Positions 1 to 9,508 of a stretch of 64,000 bases of DNA are shown here, in pieces (the stretch's first letter is position 1; each line of letters opens with the position of its first letter). The notes beneath the pieces are model-generated. The model saw only the letters and a program-made list of their open reading frames with translations. It was not told the DNA's origin and searched no databases. The stretch is from contig NC_019966.1 in the NCBI RefSeq assembly GCF_000328565.1, forward strand, positions 4,712,001 to 4,776,000, written 5' to 3'. Made by a program: the position numbers and the translations under genes. The stretch is from Mycobacterium sp. JS623. Lineage in GTDB: Bacteria; Actinomycetota; Actinomycetes; Mycobacteriales; Mycobacteriaceae.

Positions 1-329
1 CCCGACGGCCCAGGCATGTGGTCCAGGCTCGGTGGTCCAGGCATCATCTGGTCCAGCCCGGGCGGCCCTGGCGGCGCCGGCCGCCCGGGCGCCCCCATAG
101 GCGGCCCGAATTCGAACAGCCCGACAGAGCGGTGGCCGGTCTCGGCCAGCCGGTCATCGAGCTGATTCATCAAAAAGCGTTGCAGCGCAAGCTCGGTCAC
201 CACCCCGATCGCCGCACACACCAACGCGAGCAGAACGATCTGAGAAGCCAGCAGGCGGGCCCGCAGCGACCAGCTCCGCGGCGAGCGGAACCGACCACGC
301 CGCACGTCAGCGCGGGGGCTTGAGGACAT
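1..329 (-). CDS. tcrY: Sensor histidine kinase, TcrY-like, N-terminal part (cut by window edge)
   Basis: The first 109 residues of a membrane sensor kinase read leftward from ATG at 329 and run off the window. A basic N-terminus is followed by a hydrophobic segment at about residues 26-47 (LLASQIVLLALVCAAIGVV) and then an extracytoplasmic stretch that is very rich in Pro, Gly and Met (GPPMGAPGRPAPPGPPG). The start lies 23 nt inside the upstream response-regulator gene, so the two are almost certainly co-translated. No kinase domain is visible because it lies outside the window; the call rests on the operon partner and on the TM/periplasmic layout of mycobacterial sensor kinases. What the Met/Pro-rich loop senses is unknown. 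Confidence 0.75.
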   Translation of the reverse strand, partial: MSSSPRADVRRGRFRSPRSWSLRARLLASQIVLLALVCAAIGVVTELALQRFLMNQLDDRLAETGHRSVGLFEFGPPMGAPGRPAPPGPPGLDQMMPGPPSLDHMPGPS

Positions 330-1089
330 AGCCCGCGCCGCGCAAGGTGTGAATCATCGGCTCGCGCCCGTTGTCGATCTTCTTTCGCAGATACGACACG
401 TACAGCTCGACGATGTTGGACCGACCTCCGAAGTCATAACTCCACACCCGGTCCAGGATCTGGGCCTTGCTCAGCACGCGTTTGGCGTTGCGCATCATGA
501 ATCGCAGCAGCTCGAACTCCGTCGCGGTCAGCGAGATGAGCTCGCCGCCGCGGGTGACTTCGTGACTGTCCTCGTCGAGCACCAGATCGCCGACGACGAC
601 CTTGGCGCCGCCGGTCTCGCTGGTGACGCCGGTGCGGCGCAGCAGCGCGCGCAGCCGCAAGACCACCTCTTCGAGGCTGAACGGTTTGGTGACGTAGTCG
701 TCGCCGCCTGCGGTCAGACCCGCGATGCGGTCTTCGACGGAATCCTTCGCGGTCAGCAGCAGCAGCGGCAGGCCGGGAATCTGCTCGCGCAACTTGTGCA
801 GAACGTCCAGCCCGCTCATGTCCGGCAGCATCACGTCGAGCACCACCACGTCGGGCGGAGTCTCCTTGGCCGACGCGATCGCCGAGGCGCCGTCGCCGGC
901 CGTCGCGATCTCCCACCCCTCGTACCGCAAGGCCATCGACACGAGTTCGGCGAGCACCGGCTCGTCGTCGACCACCAATACTTGGATCGGCTTACCGTCC
1001 GCGCGCCGCATCACCACACGCGCGGGTTCGGTCTCGTTCGCGGTAAAAGCGCTGGGACTGGACACGCGCTCATTATTCGTCGCGGCCAT
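307..1089 (-). CDS. tcrX: OmpR/PhoB-family response regulator, TcrX-like
   Basis: A two-component transcription factor of 260 aa from this start. The receiver domain has the acidic pair in VLVVDDEPVLAE, the phospho-acceptor Asp in VVVLDVMLPDMSG and the Lys in DDYVTKPFS. A C-terminal winged-helix domain ends in TLRGAGYVLKPPR. The protein closely resembles what I recall of M. tuberculosis TcrX (234 aa), whose start would correspond to the internal MRRADG codon at 1011. The ATG at 1089 (MAATNNERVSSP) is chosen because the extra residues read like real coding sequence; neither start has a strong ribosome binding site. It precedes and overlaps its kinase gene. The family symbol is less certain than the function. 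Confidence 0.85.
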   Translation of the reverse strand: MAATNNERVSSPSAFTANETEPARVVMRRADGKPIQVLVVDDEPVLAELVSMALRYEGWEIATAGDGASAIASAKETPPDVVVLDVMLPDMSGLDVLHKLREQIPGLPLLLLTAKDSVEDRIAGLTAGGDDYVTKPFSLEEVVLRLRALLRRTGVTSETGGAKVVVGDLVLDEDSHEVTRGGELISLTATEFELLRFMMRNAKRVLSKAQILDRVWSYDFGGRSNIVELYVSYLRKKIDNGREPMIHTLRGAGYVLKPPR

Positions 1090-1195
1090 AGGTCTCGACT
1101 GTGCCTTGTCTATGTGTGAGCTGTGAAGGTGTCCAGGCATACGTGGCTCTGACAAGACACACAGCGGACTCACATCAACAGCTTGCACTGTGGTC

Positions 1196-1349
1196 GCATG
1201 AGCACCCGAAGACGAGCGCGAGTGAGGATCGCAGCGAGGAACGAGCGAGGACCGGAGCGAGCGGGAGTCGAGGCATGAGCACCCGAAGACGAGCGCGAGT
1301 GAGGATCGCAGCGAGGAGCGAGCGAGGACCGGAGCGAGCGGGAGTCGAG
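1196..1349 (+). repeat. Tandem 77-bp MIRU-like repeat, two copies plus the start of a third
   Basis: Two head-to-tail 77-bp units (1196-1272 and 1273-1349) differ at a single base. A third partial copy of about 11 bp (GCATGAGCACC) at 1350-1360 runs into the next gene. Each unit begins GCATGAGCACC, is purine-rich (GAGCGAGGACCGGAGCGAGC) and carries a 26-codon ORF whose TGA overlaps the ATG of the next unit. Unit length, strand bias and ATGA-overlapping mini-ORFs match the published description of mycobacterial interspersed repetitive units (MIRU). Copy number could be polymorphic between strains. Confidence 0.85.
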
Positions 1350-1355
1350 GCATGA
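1198..1355 (+). other. Two chained 26-codon mini-ORFs inside the 77-bp repeats
   Basis: ORF 1 spans 1198-1278 and ORF 2 spans 1275-1355. Both read MSTRRRARVRIAAR then N or S, and end in AGVEA. The stop of ORF 1 overlaps the ATG of ORF 2 (ATGA), and the stop of ORF 2 overlaps the ATG of the membrane-protein gene at 1352 in the same way. Because 77 is not a multiple of 3, each unit shifts frame relative to the next. The peptides are very basic (several Arg). They may serve to feed ribosomes to the downstream gene rather than make functional peptides. Expression is not shown. Confidence 0.35.
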
Positions 1356-1918
1356 GCACCGATCAGATCGTTCCCGAGCACCAGGTGTGGGGTGCGCCGC
1401 AGCCCGAACCGCGCCGCTGGGGCTGGCGCGAAAGCGCGGCCGCGGCGGCGGTTGCAGCCGTCATCGCCGCACTCGGCGGCGCCGCCATCTACGCCGCGAC
1501 CCAGGGGACGTCGCATCCGTTCGGCGCGTCCCATCAGGCGCCAGGACCCCCAGGCGGAATGCAAGCTGGCGGGAGCGGTCGGCAGGGCGGTAGGCCCGGG
1601 CAGGGCGACATCGCACCGCCGTCACTGCACGGCGAATTCGTTGTAGCGGACGGCAACGGCGGATATCGAACTGAACTGACCCAGACTGGCGCGGTCACCG
1701 CCATTTCGCCGACGTCGATCACGGTGCGCAGCCAGGACGGCTTCAGCCAGACCTACGTCATTCCGAACACAGCTGGCAACGCCGCCGCGCCGTTCGCCGT
1801 GGACGACCAGGTGGCCATCCACGCCATACGCGACGGTCAGACCGCGACCGTCACCAACATCGGCAATCCCTTACCAGACCTCGGCGGGACTGGCTCGGCG
1901 CCGATACGCCACAACTAA
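1352..1918 (+). CDS. Single-pass membrane protein with an extracytoplasmic beta domain
   Basis: A 188-aa protein. About 27 N-terminal residues (MSTDQIVPEHQVWGAPQPEP) precede one hydrophobic segment (AAAAAVAAVIAALGGAAIYAA, roughly residues 29-50). Then comes a Gly/Pro-rich linker and a C-terminal domain of short strands (residues about 100-180, e.g. GAVTAISPTSITVRSQDG) that resembles small OB-like or DUF5666-like domains. No catalytic motif is seen. The start codon overlaps the stop of the second mini-ORF, so translation probably couples to the 77-bp repeats. It is divergent from the response-regulator gene and may be a target of it. Function unknown. Confidence 0.75.
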   Translation: MSTDQIVPEHQVWGAPQPEPRRWGWRESAAAAAVAAVIAALGGAAIYAATQGTSHPFGASHQAPGPPGGMQAGGSGRQGGRPGQGDIAPPSLHGEFVVADGNGGYRTELTQTGAVTAISPTSITVRSQDGFSQTYVIPNTAGNAAAPFAVDDQVAIHAIRDGQTATVTNIGNPLPDLGGTGSAPIRHN

Positions 1919-1920
1919 CG

Positions 1921-1933
1921 CCCCGTTACGGGG
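1921..1933. terminator. Short hairpin between convergent genes
   Basis: CCCCG-TTA-CGGGG forms a perfect 5-bp GC stem directly after the stop of the plus-strand gene (1918) and across the stop codon of the convergent small gene (1926-1928). There is no T-run. It could end transcription from both sides, but that is inference. Confidence 0.35.
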
Positions 1934-2171
1934 TCGCGAACCCGGACGGCGGCGTCGCGGTCACCGGCGGTGTCGCGACGCTGGTTTCCACAGTGGTAGG
2001 CGCCGTCGTCGACGTAGTGGTTCCGCCGAGCGTGATTTCCGGACCTTCGCTGATGCTTCCCGGTGCGCCGCTGAACACCACGGAGGACGCGCCCAACGCA
2101 ACGAGGGCGCCGGCACCGATACCGGCCGCGACGAGTTTGAGCTGACTCGGATTCACCTCTGACCACTCCAT
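1926..2171 (-). CDS. Small membrane or secreted protein with Thr/Pro-rich tail
   Basis: An 81-aa protein. A short N-terminus (MEWSEVNPSQLK) leads into one hydrophobic segment (LVAAGIGAGALVALGASSVVF, residues about 12-33). A low-complexity tail rich in Thr, Pro and Val follows (TTTSTTAPTTVETSVATPP). No Cys lipobox is present. It resembles the next gene upstream (2224-2505) in plan: short basic or polar start, one TM or signal segment, Thr/Pro tail. The two are probably a tandem paralogous pair of exported peptides. Function unknown. Confidence 0.65.
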   Translation of the reverse strand: MEWSEVNPSQLKLVAAGIGAGALVALGASSVVFSGAPGSISEGPEITLGGTTTSTTAPTTVETSVATPPVTATPPSGFATP

Positions 2172-2223
2172 TCGGTCTGCTGGCCTCGAACAGGTCGCGG
2201 AGGGGCCACAATCGACCCCTCCG

Positions 2224-2505
2224 TCAACTGGGTAACCGAAGGCTTCGGAGGTGAAACGTCAGCGAGGAGCCGGCCCCGCCAAAGCGCGTCGCCTTGACGA
2301 GCGGCACTGCGATAGTGGTTTCCGGCGAAGTGGGAGGCGTTTCCTGGGTGCTGGTCGCACCGACGGTCATCCCCGAGCTGGTGATCGTCGCGGGCGTCGC
2401 CTGCTGTTGGCTGATCGCCATGGTCAGCGCCCCCGCCGCCACTACCGCGCTGCCGCCGATGACGGCCGACAGCATCTTCACCTTGGTTCGCCTGGTTGCG
2501 TGCAT
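2224..2505 (-). CDS. Small exported protein, paralogue of the downstream neighbour
   Basis: A 93-aa protein starting at MHATRRTKVK, a basic head followed by a hydrophobic segment (MLSAVIGGSAVVAAGALTMA) and a Thr/Pro-rich region (STQETPPTSPETTIAVP). A second possible start is the ATG at 2475 (MLSAVIGG), which has AAGGTG just upstream. The frame stays open further upstream, but that part reads like non-coding sequence. Same strand and same architecture as the gene at 1926-2171, 52 nt apart. Function unknown; secretion or membrane anchoring is inferred only from the hydrophobic segment. Confidence 0.6.
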   Translation of the reverse strand: MHATRRTKVKMLSAVIGGSAVVAAGALTMAISQQQATPATITSSGMTVGATSTQETPPTSPETTIAVPLVKATRFGGAGSSLTFHLRSLRLPS

Positions 2506-2761
2506 TGTGTTTGCTGGTTTTGACCGTGAGCCGAGCCGCCCCTTCGATGCGGCGGATCGACAAACGCGCAGGTCGGGGCGAGTGAATCGAGAATTCTGTG
2601 AACACACTGGATCGAGCGTGCGAAGTGCTTGCGCGCGTGCTGTCACTGTTTTCACAGTCAGAGAGTCATTGGCGGCTTACGGCGCGCGGGCCCTTCGCGG
2701 CGGTTATCCAGGAACCATCTCTTACCCTGTGCCTCATGCACGCCGCCCTGGGACGTCGCCG

Positions 2762-3739
2762 ATGACGCGATTCCTCGTGCGGCGGCTGCTGAACTACCTC
2801 GTGCTGCTGGCCGTGGCTTCGTTCCTGACCTTCTCGCTGGCCTCGCTGACGTTCCGGCCGCTGGACAGTCTCATTCAGCGGAACCCGCGCCCGCCGCAGG
2901 CCGTCATCGACGCGAAGGCTGCCGAACTGAACCTCGACAAGCCCATTCCGCTCCGGTACGGCCATTGGGTATCCGGCGTCGTGCATGGCGATTTCGGCTC
3001 CACCATCGGCGGCCAACCCGTTTCGGGCGAACTGTGGCGACGCATCGGCGTTAGCCTGCGGCTGCTCGTGATCGGCTCGGTCGTCGGCACCGTGATCGGT
3101 GTCGTGGTCGGCGCTTGGGGGGCGATCCGGCAGTACCGTCTTTCGGACCGCGTCATCACGGTGCTGTCGCTATTGGTCATCAGCACACCGGTTTTCGTGA
3201 TCGCCAACCTGTTGATCCTTGCCGCGTTGCGGGTCAACTCGGTGCTCGGTGTGCAGTTGTTCGAGTACACGGGTGAGACGTCACCGGACGCGGTCGGTGG
3301 CGCGTGGAACCAATTCGTCGATCGTCTGCAGCATCTCGTGCTGCCGACGTTCACCTTGGCGTTGGGAGCCATCGCCGGCTACAGCCGCTACCAACGAAAC
3401 GCGATGCTCGATGTGCTCGGCCAGGACTTCATCCGCACCGCCCGCGCGAAGGGATTGACCCGGCGCCGCGCGCTGTTCAAGCACGGTCTGCGCACGGCCC
3501 TGATCCCGATGGCCACACTGTTCGCCTACAGCCTCGCCGGCCTTTTCACGGGCGCGGTCTTCACCGAGAAGATCTTCGGCTGGCACGGCATCGGCGAGTG
3601 GTTCGTGCAAGGCATTGCGACCCAGGACGTCAACATCGTCGTCGCGATCACGCTGTTTTCTGGCGTGACGATTCTGTTGGCGGGCCTGCTTTCTGATGTC
3701 ATCTACGCCGCACTCGACCCGAGGGTCCGGGTGCAATGA
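2762..3739 (+). CDS. oppB: Oligopeptide ABC importer permease OppB
   Basis: A 325-aa inner-membrane permease that forms half of the translocation channel of a peptide importer. The N-terminus ([21 protein letters not shown]) is the usual first TM helix of OppB/DppB proteins. Further TM helices follow, and the EAA loop that docks the ATPase reads [22 protein letters not shown]. Length matches what I recall of M. tuberculosis OppB (Rv1283c, 325 aa). The frame is open for another 468 nt upstream, but that part lacks protein-like sequence, so the ATG at 2762 is used. It overlaps oppC by 4 nt (ATGA), first of a tight oppBCDA operon. Confidence 0.93.
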   Translation: MTRFLVRRLLNYLVLLAVASFLTFSLASLTFRPLDSLIQRNPRPPQAVIDAKAAELNLDKPIPLRYGHWVSGVVHGDFGSTIGGQPVSGELWRRIGVSLRLLVIGSVVGTVIGVVVGAWGAIRQYRLSDRVITVLSLLVISTPVFVIANLLILAALRVNSVLGVQLFEYTGETSPDAVGGAWNQFVDRLQHLVLPTFTLALGAIAGYSRYQRNAMLDVLGQDFIRTARAKGLTRRRALFKHGLRTALIPMATLFAYSLAGLFTGAVFTEKIFGWHGIGEWFVQGIATQDVNIVVAITLFSGVTILLAGLLSDVIYAALDPRVRVQ

Positions 3740-4659
3740 GCGAACCCATCACCACAGACACCGCAACAACCGCCAAGTCCGGCGTCGACGTCGCACGCTT
3801 CGCCTCGCGGCGCGAACTGGTGTGGCGCCGATTCCTGCGCAACAAGGCGGCCGTGGTCTCGCTGGTGCTGCTTGTGGCGCTGTTCATCGCCTGCTATGCG
3901 CTGCCGCCCGTGCTGCCCTACAGCTACACCGATCTCGATTTCTATGCGCTGCAACAGCCGCCGAGCACCGACCACTGGTTCGGCACCAACGCACTAGGCC
4001 AAGACCTGCTCGCCCAAACCCTGCGCGGCATGCAGAAATCCATGCTGATCGGCGTCTGCGTGGCCTTCATCTCGACGATCATCGCCGCCACGGTGGGAAC
4101 AATCGCCGGCTACTTCGGCGGATTGCGCGACCGCACGCTGATGTGGATCGTCGACCTCATGCTCGTGGTACCCAGTTTTTTGCTGATCACCATCGTCGTA
4201 CAGCGAACCAAGGGCGACATCGTCTGGCTCATCGTGCTACTCGCAGTGTTCAGCTGGATGATCAGCTCCCGAATCGTGCGGGGCATGACGATGAGTCTGC
4301 GCGATCGCGAATTCGTCTCTGCGGCACGCTATATGGGCGTGAGCAGCTGGCGGATCATCGTGCGCCACATCCTGCCGAATGTCGCGTCGATCATCATCAT
4401 CGACACCGCCCTGAACGTCGGCGTCGCGGTGCTCGCCGAAACCGGGTTGAGTTTCTTGGGATTCGGCATCCAGCCGCCCGACGTGTCACTCGGCACGCTG
4501 ATCGCCGACGGCACCAAATCGGTGACGACGTTCCCGTGGGTGTTCCTGTTCCCGGCCGGCGTGCTCGTGCTGATCATCTTGTGCTCCAACCTGGTCGGCG
4601 ACGGCCTGCGCGACGCGTTGGATCCCAGCGCCCGGCCGCTGCGGAAGCGTCGCCGATGA
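3736..4659 (+). CDS. oppC: Oligopeptide ABC importer permease OppC
   Basis: A 307-aa permease, partner of OppB. A polar N-terminal tail of about 35 residues precedes the first TM helix ([21 protein letters not shown]), as is normal for OppC/DppC. The substrate-side motif [20 protein letters not shown] and the EAA loop ([21 protein letters not shown]) are clear. It starts inside the oppB stop (ATGA at 3736) and ends inside the oppD start (ATGA at 4656), so the three are translationally coupled. It corresponds to M. tuberculosis Rv1282c. Confidence 0.94.
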   Translation: MSEPITTDTATTAKSGVDVARFASRRELVWRRFLRNKAAVVSLVLLVALFIACYALPPVLPYSYTDLDFYALQQPPSTDHWFGTNALGQDLLAQTLRGMQKSMLIGVCVAFISTIIAATVGTIAGYFGGLRDRTLMWIVDLMLVVPSFLLITIVVQRTKGDIVWLIVLLAVFSWMISSRIVRGMTMSLRDREFVSAARYMGVSSWRIIVRHILPNVASIIIIDTALNVGVAVLAETGLSFLGFGIQPPDVSLGTLIADGTKSVTTFPWVFLFPAGVLVLIILCSNLVGDGLRDALDPSARPLRKRRR

Positions 4660-6479
4660 GCCTGCTGCAGGTAAGTGGTCTGACCGTGACCTTCCCAACT
4701 GATGCGGAGCAGGTAAACGCGGTGCGCGGCATGAACTTTGACGTCGACGCGGGTGAGGTCGTCGCGCTCGTCGGCGAATCCGGCTCCGGCAAATCGGCCA
4801 CCGCCATGTCGATCATCGGGCTACTGCCGGAGTACGCGGATGTGTCCGGATCGATTCGGCTGCGCGGCGAGGAGCTGCTCGGACTGTCCGACGGTGAGAT
4901 GTCACAGATTCGCGGCAGAGCCATTGGCACGGTGTTCCAGGATCCGATGTCGGCGCTGACGCCCGTTTACTCGGTGGGTGACCAGATCGCCGAGGCATTG
5001 GAAATCCATCGGCCGGACATCGGTAAGCGCGCCGCGCGCACCCGCGCCACCGAACTGCTCGAGCTGGTCGGCATCGCCCAACCCGAGCGCCGGGCCCGCT
5101 CGTTCCCGCACGAACTCTCCGGTGGCGAACGGCAACGCGTAGTGATCGCAATCGCGATCGCCAACGATCCCGACCTTCTCATCTGTGACGAGCCGACGAC
5201 GGCACTGGATGTCACGGTGCAGGCGCAGATCCTGGAGGTACTGCGGACCGCGCGCGACGTGACGGGGGCGGGCGTGCTGATCATCACGCACGATCTCGGG
5301 GTGGTCGCCGAATTCGCCGACCGCGCACTGGTGATGTACGCGGGTCGCGCAGTCGAGACGGCCGGCGTCGATGCGTTGTACCGCGATCGCCGAATGCCCT
5401 ACACCGCTGGCCTACTCGGCTCGGTCCCGCGGTTGGACGCGCCACAGGGCACCCGGTTGGTACCGATTCCCGGCGCCCCGCCTTCGATGGCCGCGCTACC
5501 ACCCGGCTGCCCGTTCGCCCCGCGCTGCCCCCTGGCGATCGACGACTGCCGTGCCGCCGAGCCCGAGCTGATCGAGCTGACCCCAGGTCACCGCGCCGCC
5601 TGCATCCGCACCGACCAGGTGGCGGGCCGAAGCGCGGCGGAGATCTATCGCGTGTCCACCGAAGCACCCCCGGTAGTAGCCGACCGCGACGCGCCTGTGG
5701 TGCTACGGGTGACGGACCTAACCAAGACATACACGTTGACGAAGGGCGTCGTGCTTCGCCGGAAGGTCGGCGAGGTGCATGCGGTCGGCGGCATCAGCTT
5801 CGAGCTGCAGCAGGGCCGTACGTTGGGCATCGTCGGCGAATCCGGCTCGGGCAAGTCGACGACACTGCACCAGATTCTTGAATTGGCCGCGCCGCAGTCC
5901 GGTTCCATCGAGGTGCTCGGCGCCGACGTCGCCACACTCGACCGCCATTCCCGTCGAGCGCTGCGCGGCGACCTACAGGTCGTGTTCCAGGATCCGGTGG
6001 CCGCGGTCGATCCGCGCTTGCCGGTATTCGATGTGCTGGCAGAACCGTTGCAGGCCAACGGTTTCGACAAGAACCGAACGGACGAGCGAGTCGCCGAGCT
6101 GCTGGGCATAGTTGGTCTGCGTCGCGAGGATGCCAGTCGCTATCCCGCCGAGTTCTCCGGTGGGCAAAAGCAGCGGATCGGCATTGCCAGGGCCCTGGCG
6201 CTGCAGCCGAAGATACTCGCGCTCGACGAACCCGTTTCGGCGCTCGACGTGTCGATCCAGGCCGGCATCATCAACCTTCTTCTGGACCTGCAGGAGCGGT
6301 TCGGCCTGTCCTACCTGTTCGTCTCGCACGATTTGTCCGTCGTCAAACATCTGGCCCACCGCGTCGTCGTGATGTACGAGGGCAAGATCGTCGAGCAGGG
6401 CGACGGCGATGAGATTTTCACCAATCCGCAGCAGGAGTACACACGCCGCTTGCTTGCCGCAGTTCCTCAACCCCTGTAA
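4656..6479 (+). CDS. oppD: Oligopeptide ABC importer ATPase OppD, two fused ATPase domains
   Basis: A 607-aa cytoplasmic ATPase that carries both nucleotide-binding domains in one chain, as in mycobacterial OppD (Rv1281c, about 612 aa) rather than as separate OppD and OppF. Domain 1: Walker [11 protein letters not shown], signature LSGGERQRV, Walker [13 protein letters not shown]. Domain 2: [34 protein letters not shown]. Between them lies the Cys-rich Opp extension ([17 protein letters not shown]). The reading frame is open from 3696, but the true start is the ATG at 4656 overlapping the oppC stop. Both sites look catalytically intact. Confidence 0.94.
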   Translation: MSLLQVSGLTVTFPTDAEQVNAVRGMNFDVDAGEVVALVGESGSGKSATAMSIIGLLPEYADVSGSIRLRGEELLGLSDGEMSQIRGRAIGTVFQDPMSALTPVYSVGDQIAEALEIHRPDIGKRAARTRATELLELVGIAQPERRARSFPHELSGGERQRVVIAIAIANDPDLLICDEPTTALDVTVQAQILEVLRTARDVTGAGVLIITHDLGVVAEFADRALVMYAGRAVETAGVDALYRDRRMPYTAGLLGSVPRLDAPQGTRLVPIPGAPPSMAALPPGCPFAPRCPLAIDDCRAAEPELIELTPGHRAACIRTDQVAGRSAAEIYRVSTEAPPVVADRDAPVVLRVTDLTKTYTLTKGVVLRRKVGEVHAVGGISFELQQGRTLGIVGESGSGKSTTLHQILELAAPQSGSIEVLGADVATLDRHSRRALRGDLQVVFQDPVAAVDPRLPVFDVLAEPLQANGFDKNRTDERVAELLGIVGLRREDASRYPAEFSGGQKQRIGIARALALQPKILALDEPVSALDVSIQAGIINLLLDLQERFGLSYLFVSHDLSVVKHLAHRVVVMYEGKIVEQGDGDEIFTNPQQEYTRRLLAAVPQPL

Positions 6480-6536
6480 TTCCCCGTCGCTGCGTCCTGC
6501 CCGCCGGACACTGAATCGCAGGTAACGTCTGTCGCC

Positions 6537-8207
6537 ATGAAGTTCCGACGCTTCGCCGTAGTTGCCCTTATCGCAGGTCTGATTCTCACCGGATGCTCCG
6601 GCGGCAAGAAGGAAACGCCGCAGGCGGGCGGATCCGCCGAGGTCGGGACGACCAACGACATCAATCCCCAGGATGTCTCGAAGCTGCAGCGGGGCGGCAA
6701 CCTCCGGCTGGCGCTCACCGCGTTTCCCGAGAACTTCAATCCGCTGCACATCGACGGCAACTCCGCCGACTCGGCGGGCATGCTGAAGTCGAGCATGCCG
6801 CGGGCGTTCCGGATCGCCGCCGACGGGTCGATGACGCTGAACACCGACTACTTCACCGGCGCGGAACTGACCGGCACCAACCCGCAGGTGGTCACCTGGA
6901 CCATCAACCCCAAAGCGGTCTGGAGTGACGGCACACCGATCACCTGGGAGGACATCGCCTCGCAGATTCACGCCACCAGCGGCAAGGACAAGGCCTTCGC
7001 CGCCGCCAGCCCCAACGGGTCCGACCGTGTCGAATCGGTGACGCGCGGCGTCGACGACCGCCAGGCGATCATGAAGTTCGCCAAGCCCTATGCAGAGTGG
7101 CGGGGGATGTTGTCCGGCAACACAATGCTGCTGCCGAAGAGCATGACCTCGACACCCGAAGCGTTCAACAAGGGTCAGCTCAATGGTCCCGGTCCGTCAG
7201 CCGGGCCGTTCATCATCTCCACCGTCGATCGCACCGCACAGCGAATTACGTTGACCCGCAATCCGAAATGGTGGGGTGCCCCCACACTGCTGGACAGCGT
7301 TACGTACCTGGTGCTTGATGACGCCGCGCGCATCCCCGCTCTGCAGAACAACACCATTGACGCCACCGGCTTGGCCACGCTTGACGAGCTGACGATCGCG
7401 CGCGGCACCAACGGCGTTGCGATTCGTCGTGCGCCCGGCCTGAGTTGGTATCACTTCACCTTCAACGGTGCGCCCGGATCCATCCTTGCCGACAAGAATC
7501 TGCGTCTCGCGATCGCCAGGGCCATCGATCGGCAGACGATTGCGAACGTCACCCAGCGCGGACTGGCGGACAATCCCGTGCCGCTGAACAACCACGTCTA
7601 CGTCGCGGGCCAGGAGGGCTATCAGGACAACAGCGGGGTCGTGGCGTTTGACCCCGAAAAGGCCAAGCAGGAACTCGATGCGCTTGGGTGGAAACTCAAC
7701 GGCCAGTTCCGCGAGAAAGACGGCAAGCAGCTGGTCATCCGCGACGTGCTCTACGATTCGCTTTCCACGCGTCAGTTCGGGCAGATCGCCCAGAACAACC
7801 TGGCCCAGGTCGGGGTCAAGCTGGACCTTGACACCAAGGGCGGCGCGGGGTTCTTCTCGAACCACATCAACGTCGGCGACTTCGATATCGCTCAATTCTC
7901 TTGGGTGGCAGACGCATTCCCGCTCTCGGGCCTGCCGCAGATCTATGCGTCCGATGGCGAAAGCAACTTCGGCAAGATCGGCACCCCGGAGATCGATGCG
8001 AAGATCGAGCAGACGCTACAGGAGCTCGACCCGGCCAAGGCGCGCGAGCTGGCCAATGAGGTCGACAAGTTGCTCTGGGCCGAAGGATTCAGCCTGCCAC
8101 TGACGCAGTCTCCCGGAAACGTCGCGGTGCGAAGCACTTTGGCGAACTTCGGCGCATTCGGTCTTGCCGATGCCGACTATAGCAAGATCGGTTTCATGAA
8201 GCCGTAA
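6537..8207 (+). CDS. oppA: Oligopeptide-binding lipoprotein OppA
   Basis: A 556-aa extracytoplasmic solute-binding protein (SBP_bac_5 family). The signal peptide ends in a lipobox (LIAGLILTGC, Cys about residue 20), so it should be lipid-anchored outside the membrane. The usual family segments follow: GGNLRLALTAFPENFNPLH near the mature N-terminus and a C-terminal lobe with VWSDGTPITWEDIASQ. It is last in oppBCDA, 57 nt after oppD. It corresponds to Rv1280c; that protein's group is known to handle peptides, but the ligand here cannot be read from sequence. Its 3' end overlaps the convergent hydrolase gene by 14 nt. Confidence 0.92.
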   Translation: MKFRRFAVVALIAGLILTGCSGGKKETPQAGGSAEVGTTNDINPQDVSKLQRGGNLRLALTAFPENFNPLHIDGNSADSAGMLKSSMPRAFRIAADGSMTLNTDYFTGAELTGTNPQVVTWTINPKAVWSDGTPITWEDIASQIHATSGKDKAFAAASPNGSDRVESVTRGVDDRQAIMKFAKPYAEWRGMLSGNTMLLPKSMTSTPEAFNKGQLNGPGPSAGPFIISTVDRTAQRITLTRNPKWWGAPTLLDSVTYLVLDDAARIPALQNNTIDATGLATLDELTIARGTNGVAIRRAPGLSWYHFTFNGAPGSILADKNLRLAIARAIDRQTIANVTQRGLADNPVPLNNHVYVAGQEGYQDNSGVVAFDPEKAKQELDALGWKLNGQFREKDGKQLVIRDVLYDSLSTRQFGQIAQNNLAQVGVKLDLDTKGGAGFFSNHINVGDFDIAQFSWVADAFPLSGLPQIYASDGESNFGKIGTPEIDAKIEQTLQELDPAKARELANEVDKLLWAEGFSLPLTQSPGNVAVRSTLANFGAFGLADADYSKIGFMKP

Positions 8208-9480
8208 CCCGTTGCACGGCACGGGGAACCGCGGCAGGCACGGCCTGCTCCACCGCAGCGGCGGCGGCGATGCCCCAGATCAACAGCCGAACCCCGAGGC
8301 CCCCGGGCGTCGAGTCCAGCTTTTTGGCTCGCGCGGGAAGCCCTGCGGTCGCGCCGTCGTAGGTGGCCTTGATGATGTCCAGCGCGGCGCGCTCGCGTAG
8401 GTCGATGGCCGAATGCCCCGCGGTAGCGAGCTTGACCAGCACCGCGCCGGGGATCAGTGAGGCGATCCGGTCGGCAACGGCGGGCGGGGTGATCAGGTCG
8501 CGGCCGCCGGAGATGACAACAGTCGGCCAGCTGAACTTGGGCATCGCGTCGACGAGATCGAACGGCTCGGCTTCGAATTCCGTTGCGCCTAGGTCGAACT
8601 CGCGGTAAGCAGCGGCGGGATCCAGCGGCTTTCCGTCGGGAACAGCAGCGTAGTTCAGTTCGCGGTACCCGATCCTGCCGACCAAATCAGGCTCATGGCG
8701 GTAGGGCGCCTTGCGCTCGAACAGGAAGCGCGCGCCCCGGTCCAGCGCCGACCACAGCGCCCGGCGCCCAGCCAGCAACAGGTCGAGTTGACGCTGCAAC
8801 ACCGCGGGCCCTGCGAAGCCGTACACCGCAGCGGCCAGCTGCGTGGCCGTCGGGCTCAACATCTCCTGGCCCACGAGCTGGCGCACCTTGGCGGCCAGGT
8901 CAGCGGTCTCCGGGGTGTCCCCGTCCCACAGCAGCCGGCGGGTCGCCTCGCGGACAGCGTCGATATCGTCGGCCGACAACACCGGCGAGTCAAGGATCAT
9001 CGCGTGCACCCGATTCGGGTGTCGCACACCGACTCCTGCGGCGACATAGGTGCCGTACGACGTGCCGTAGATGGTGGCAGTAAGGACCCGAGCATCGTCA
9101 AGGACAGCGGCGACGTCGTCGACCACCTGGTCGATGGTCAATGCCTCCGGCGGCAGATCGGTGCCGGCGTCGTCGTGCCGAGACATGCCGACGCCGCGGT
9201 GCTCGATCATGATCACGTCGAGGCCTTGAGCGGCAGCGCGACGCCGGAATCCCCGGTAGAGGGCGATCGATGCGGCGCCAGGCCCGCCGGGGATGACGAC
9301 CAGCGGATGTGCCGATTTGCGGCCAGTTCGCACATAGAACAGGTCGAAGTCCTCGCCGCCTTCCAGAGCCGCCTGGCCGGCGACATGGGAGCCCGGCCGG
9401 ATCGGCCTGCGCACCGCACGCACGCCAGGCAACGCAGCCAGCTTGTCGTGCGCCCGGCGACGCTTGGCGTTCATCGTCAT
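8194..9480 (-). CDS. Alpha/beta hydrolase, prolyl-aminopeptidase-like
   Basis: A 428-aa alpha/beta hydrolase. The oxyanion-hole segment is VVIPGGPGAASIALYRG and the nucleophile elbow is IYGTSYGTYVA (Ser in G-T-S-Y-G). The acid lies near the VVISGGRDLITPP strand, and the catalytic His is probably in KLATAGHSAIDLRE. The HGG-replacing GGPG motif and the G-x-S-Y-G elbow fit the proline-iminopeptidase/tripeptidyl-peptidase group; substrate unknown. Start taken at ATG 9480; a second ATG is at 9474. It is convergent with oppA (14-nt overlap) and divergent from the flavoenzyme gene at 9569, with which it shares an 88-nt promoter region. Confidence 0.8.
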   Translation of the reverse strand: MTMNAKRRRAHDKLAALPGVRAVRRPIRPGSHVAGQAALEGGEDFDLFYVRTGRKSAHPLVVIPGGPGAASIALYRGFRRRAAAQGLDVIMIEHRGVGMSRHDDAGTDLPPEALTIDQVVDDVAAVLDDARVLTATIYGTSYGTYVAAGVGVRHPNRVHAMILDSPVLSADDIDAVREATRRLLWDGDTPETADLAAKVRQLVGQEMLSPTATQLAAAVYGFAGPAVLQRQLDLLLAGRRALWSALDRGARFLFERKAPYRHEPDLVGRIGYRELNYAAVPDGKPLDPAAAYREFDLGATEFEAEPFDLVDAMPKFSWPTVVISGGRDLITPPAVADRIASLIPGAVLVKLATAGHSAIDLRERAALDIIKATYDGATAGLPARAKKLDSTPGGLGVRLLIWGIAAAAAVEQAVPAAVPRAVQRVTAS

Positions 9481-9508
9481 CACCACACATTGTGCCCCGT
9501 CGATTGCT

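Noticed and set aside
8..330. Plus-strand ORF at the left edge (18-323)
   Set aside because: It is antisense to the TcrY-like kinase start, which has a proper TM helix and overlaps its partner gene.
2294..2761. 156-codon N-terminal extension of OppB
   Set aside because: It overlaps a plausible small gene on the other strand and lacks similarity to permeases; normal OppB begins at 2762.
3696..4655. N-terminal extension of OppD overlapping oppC
   Set aside because: The sequence is Arg/His-rich shadow of oppC; the ATGA-coupled ATG at 4656 starts a normal ABC ATPase.
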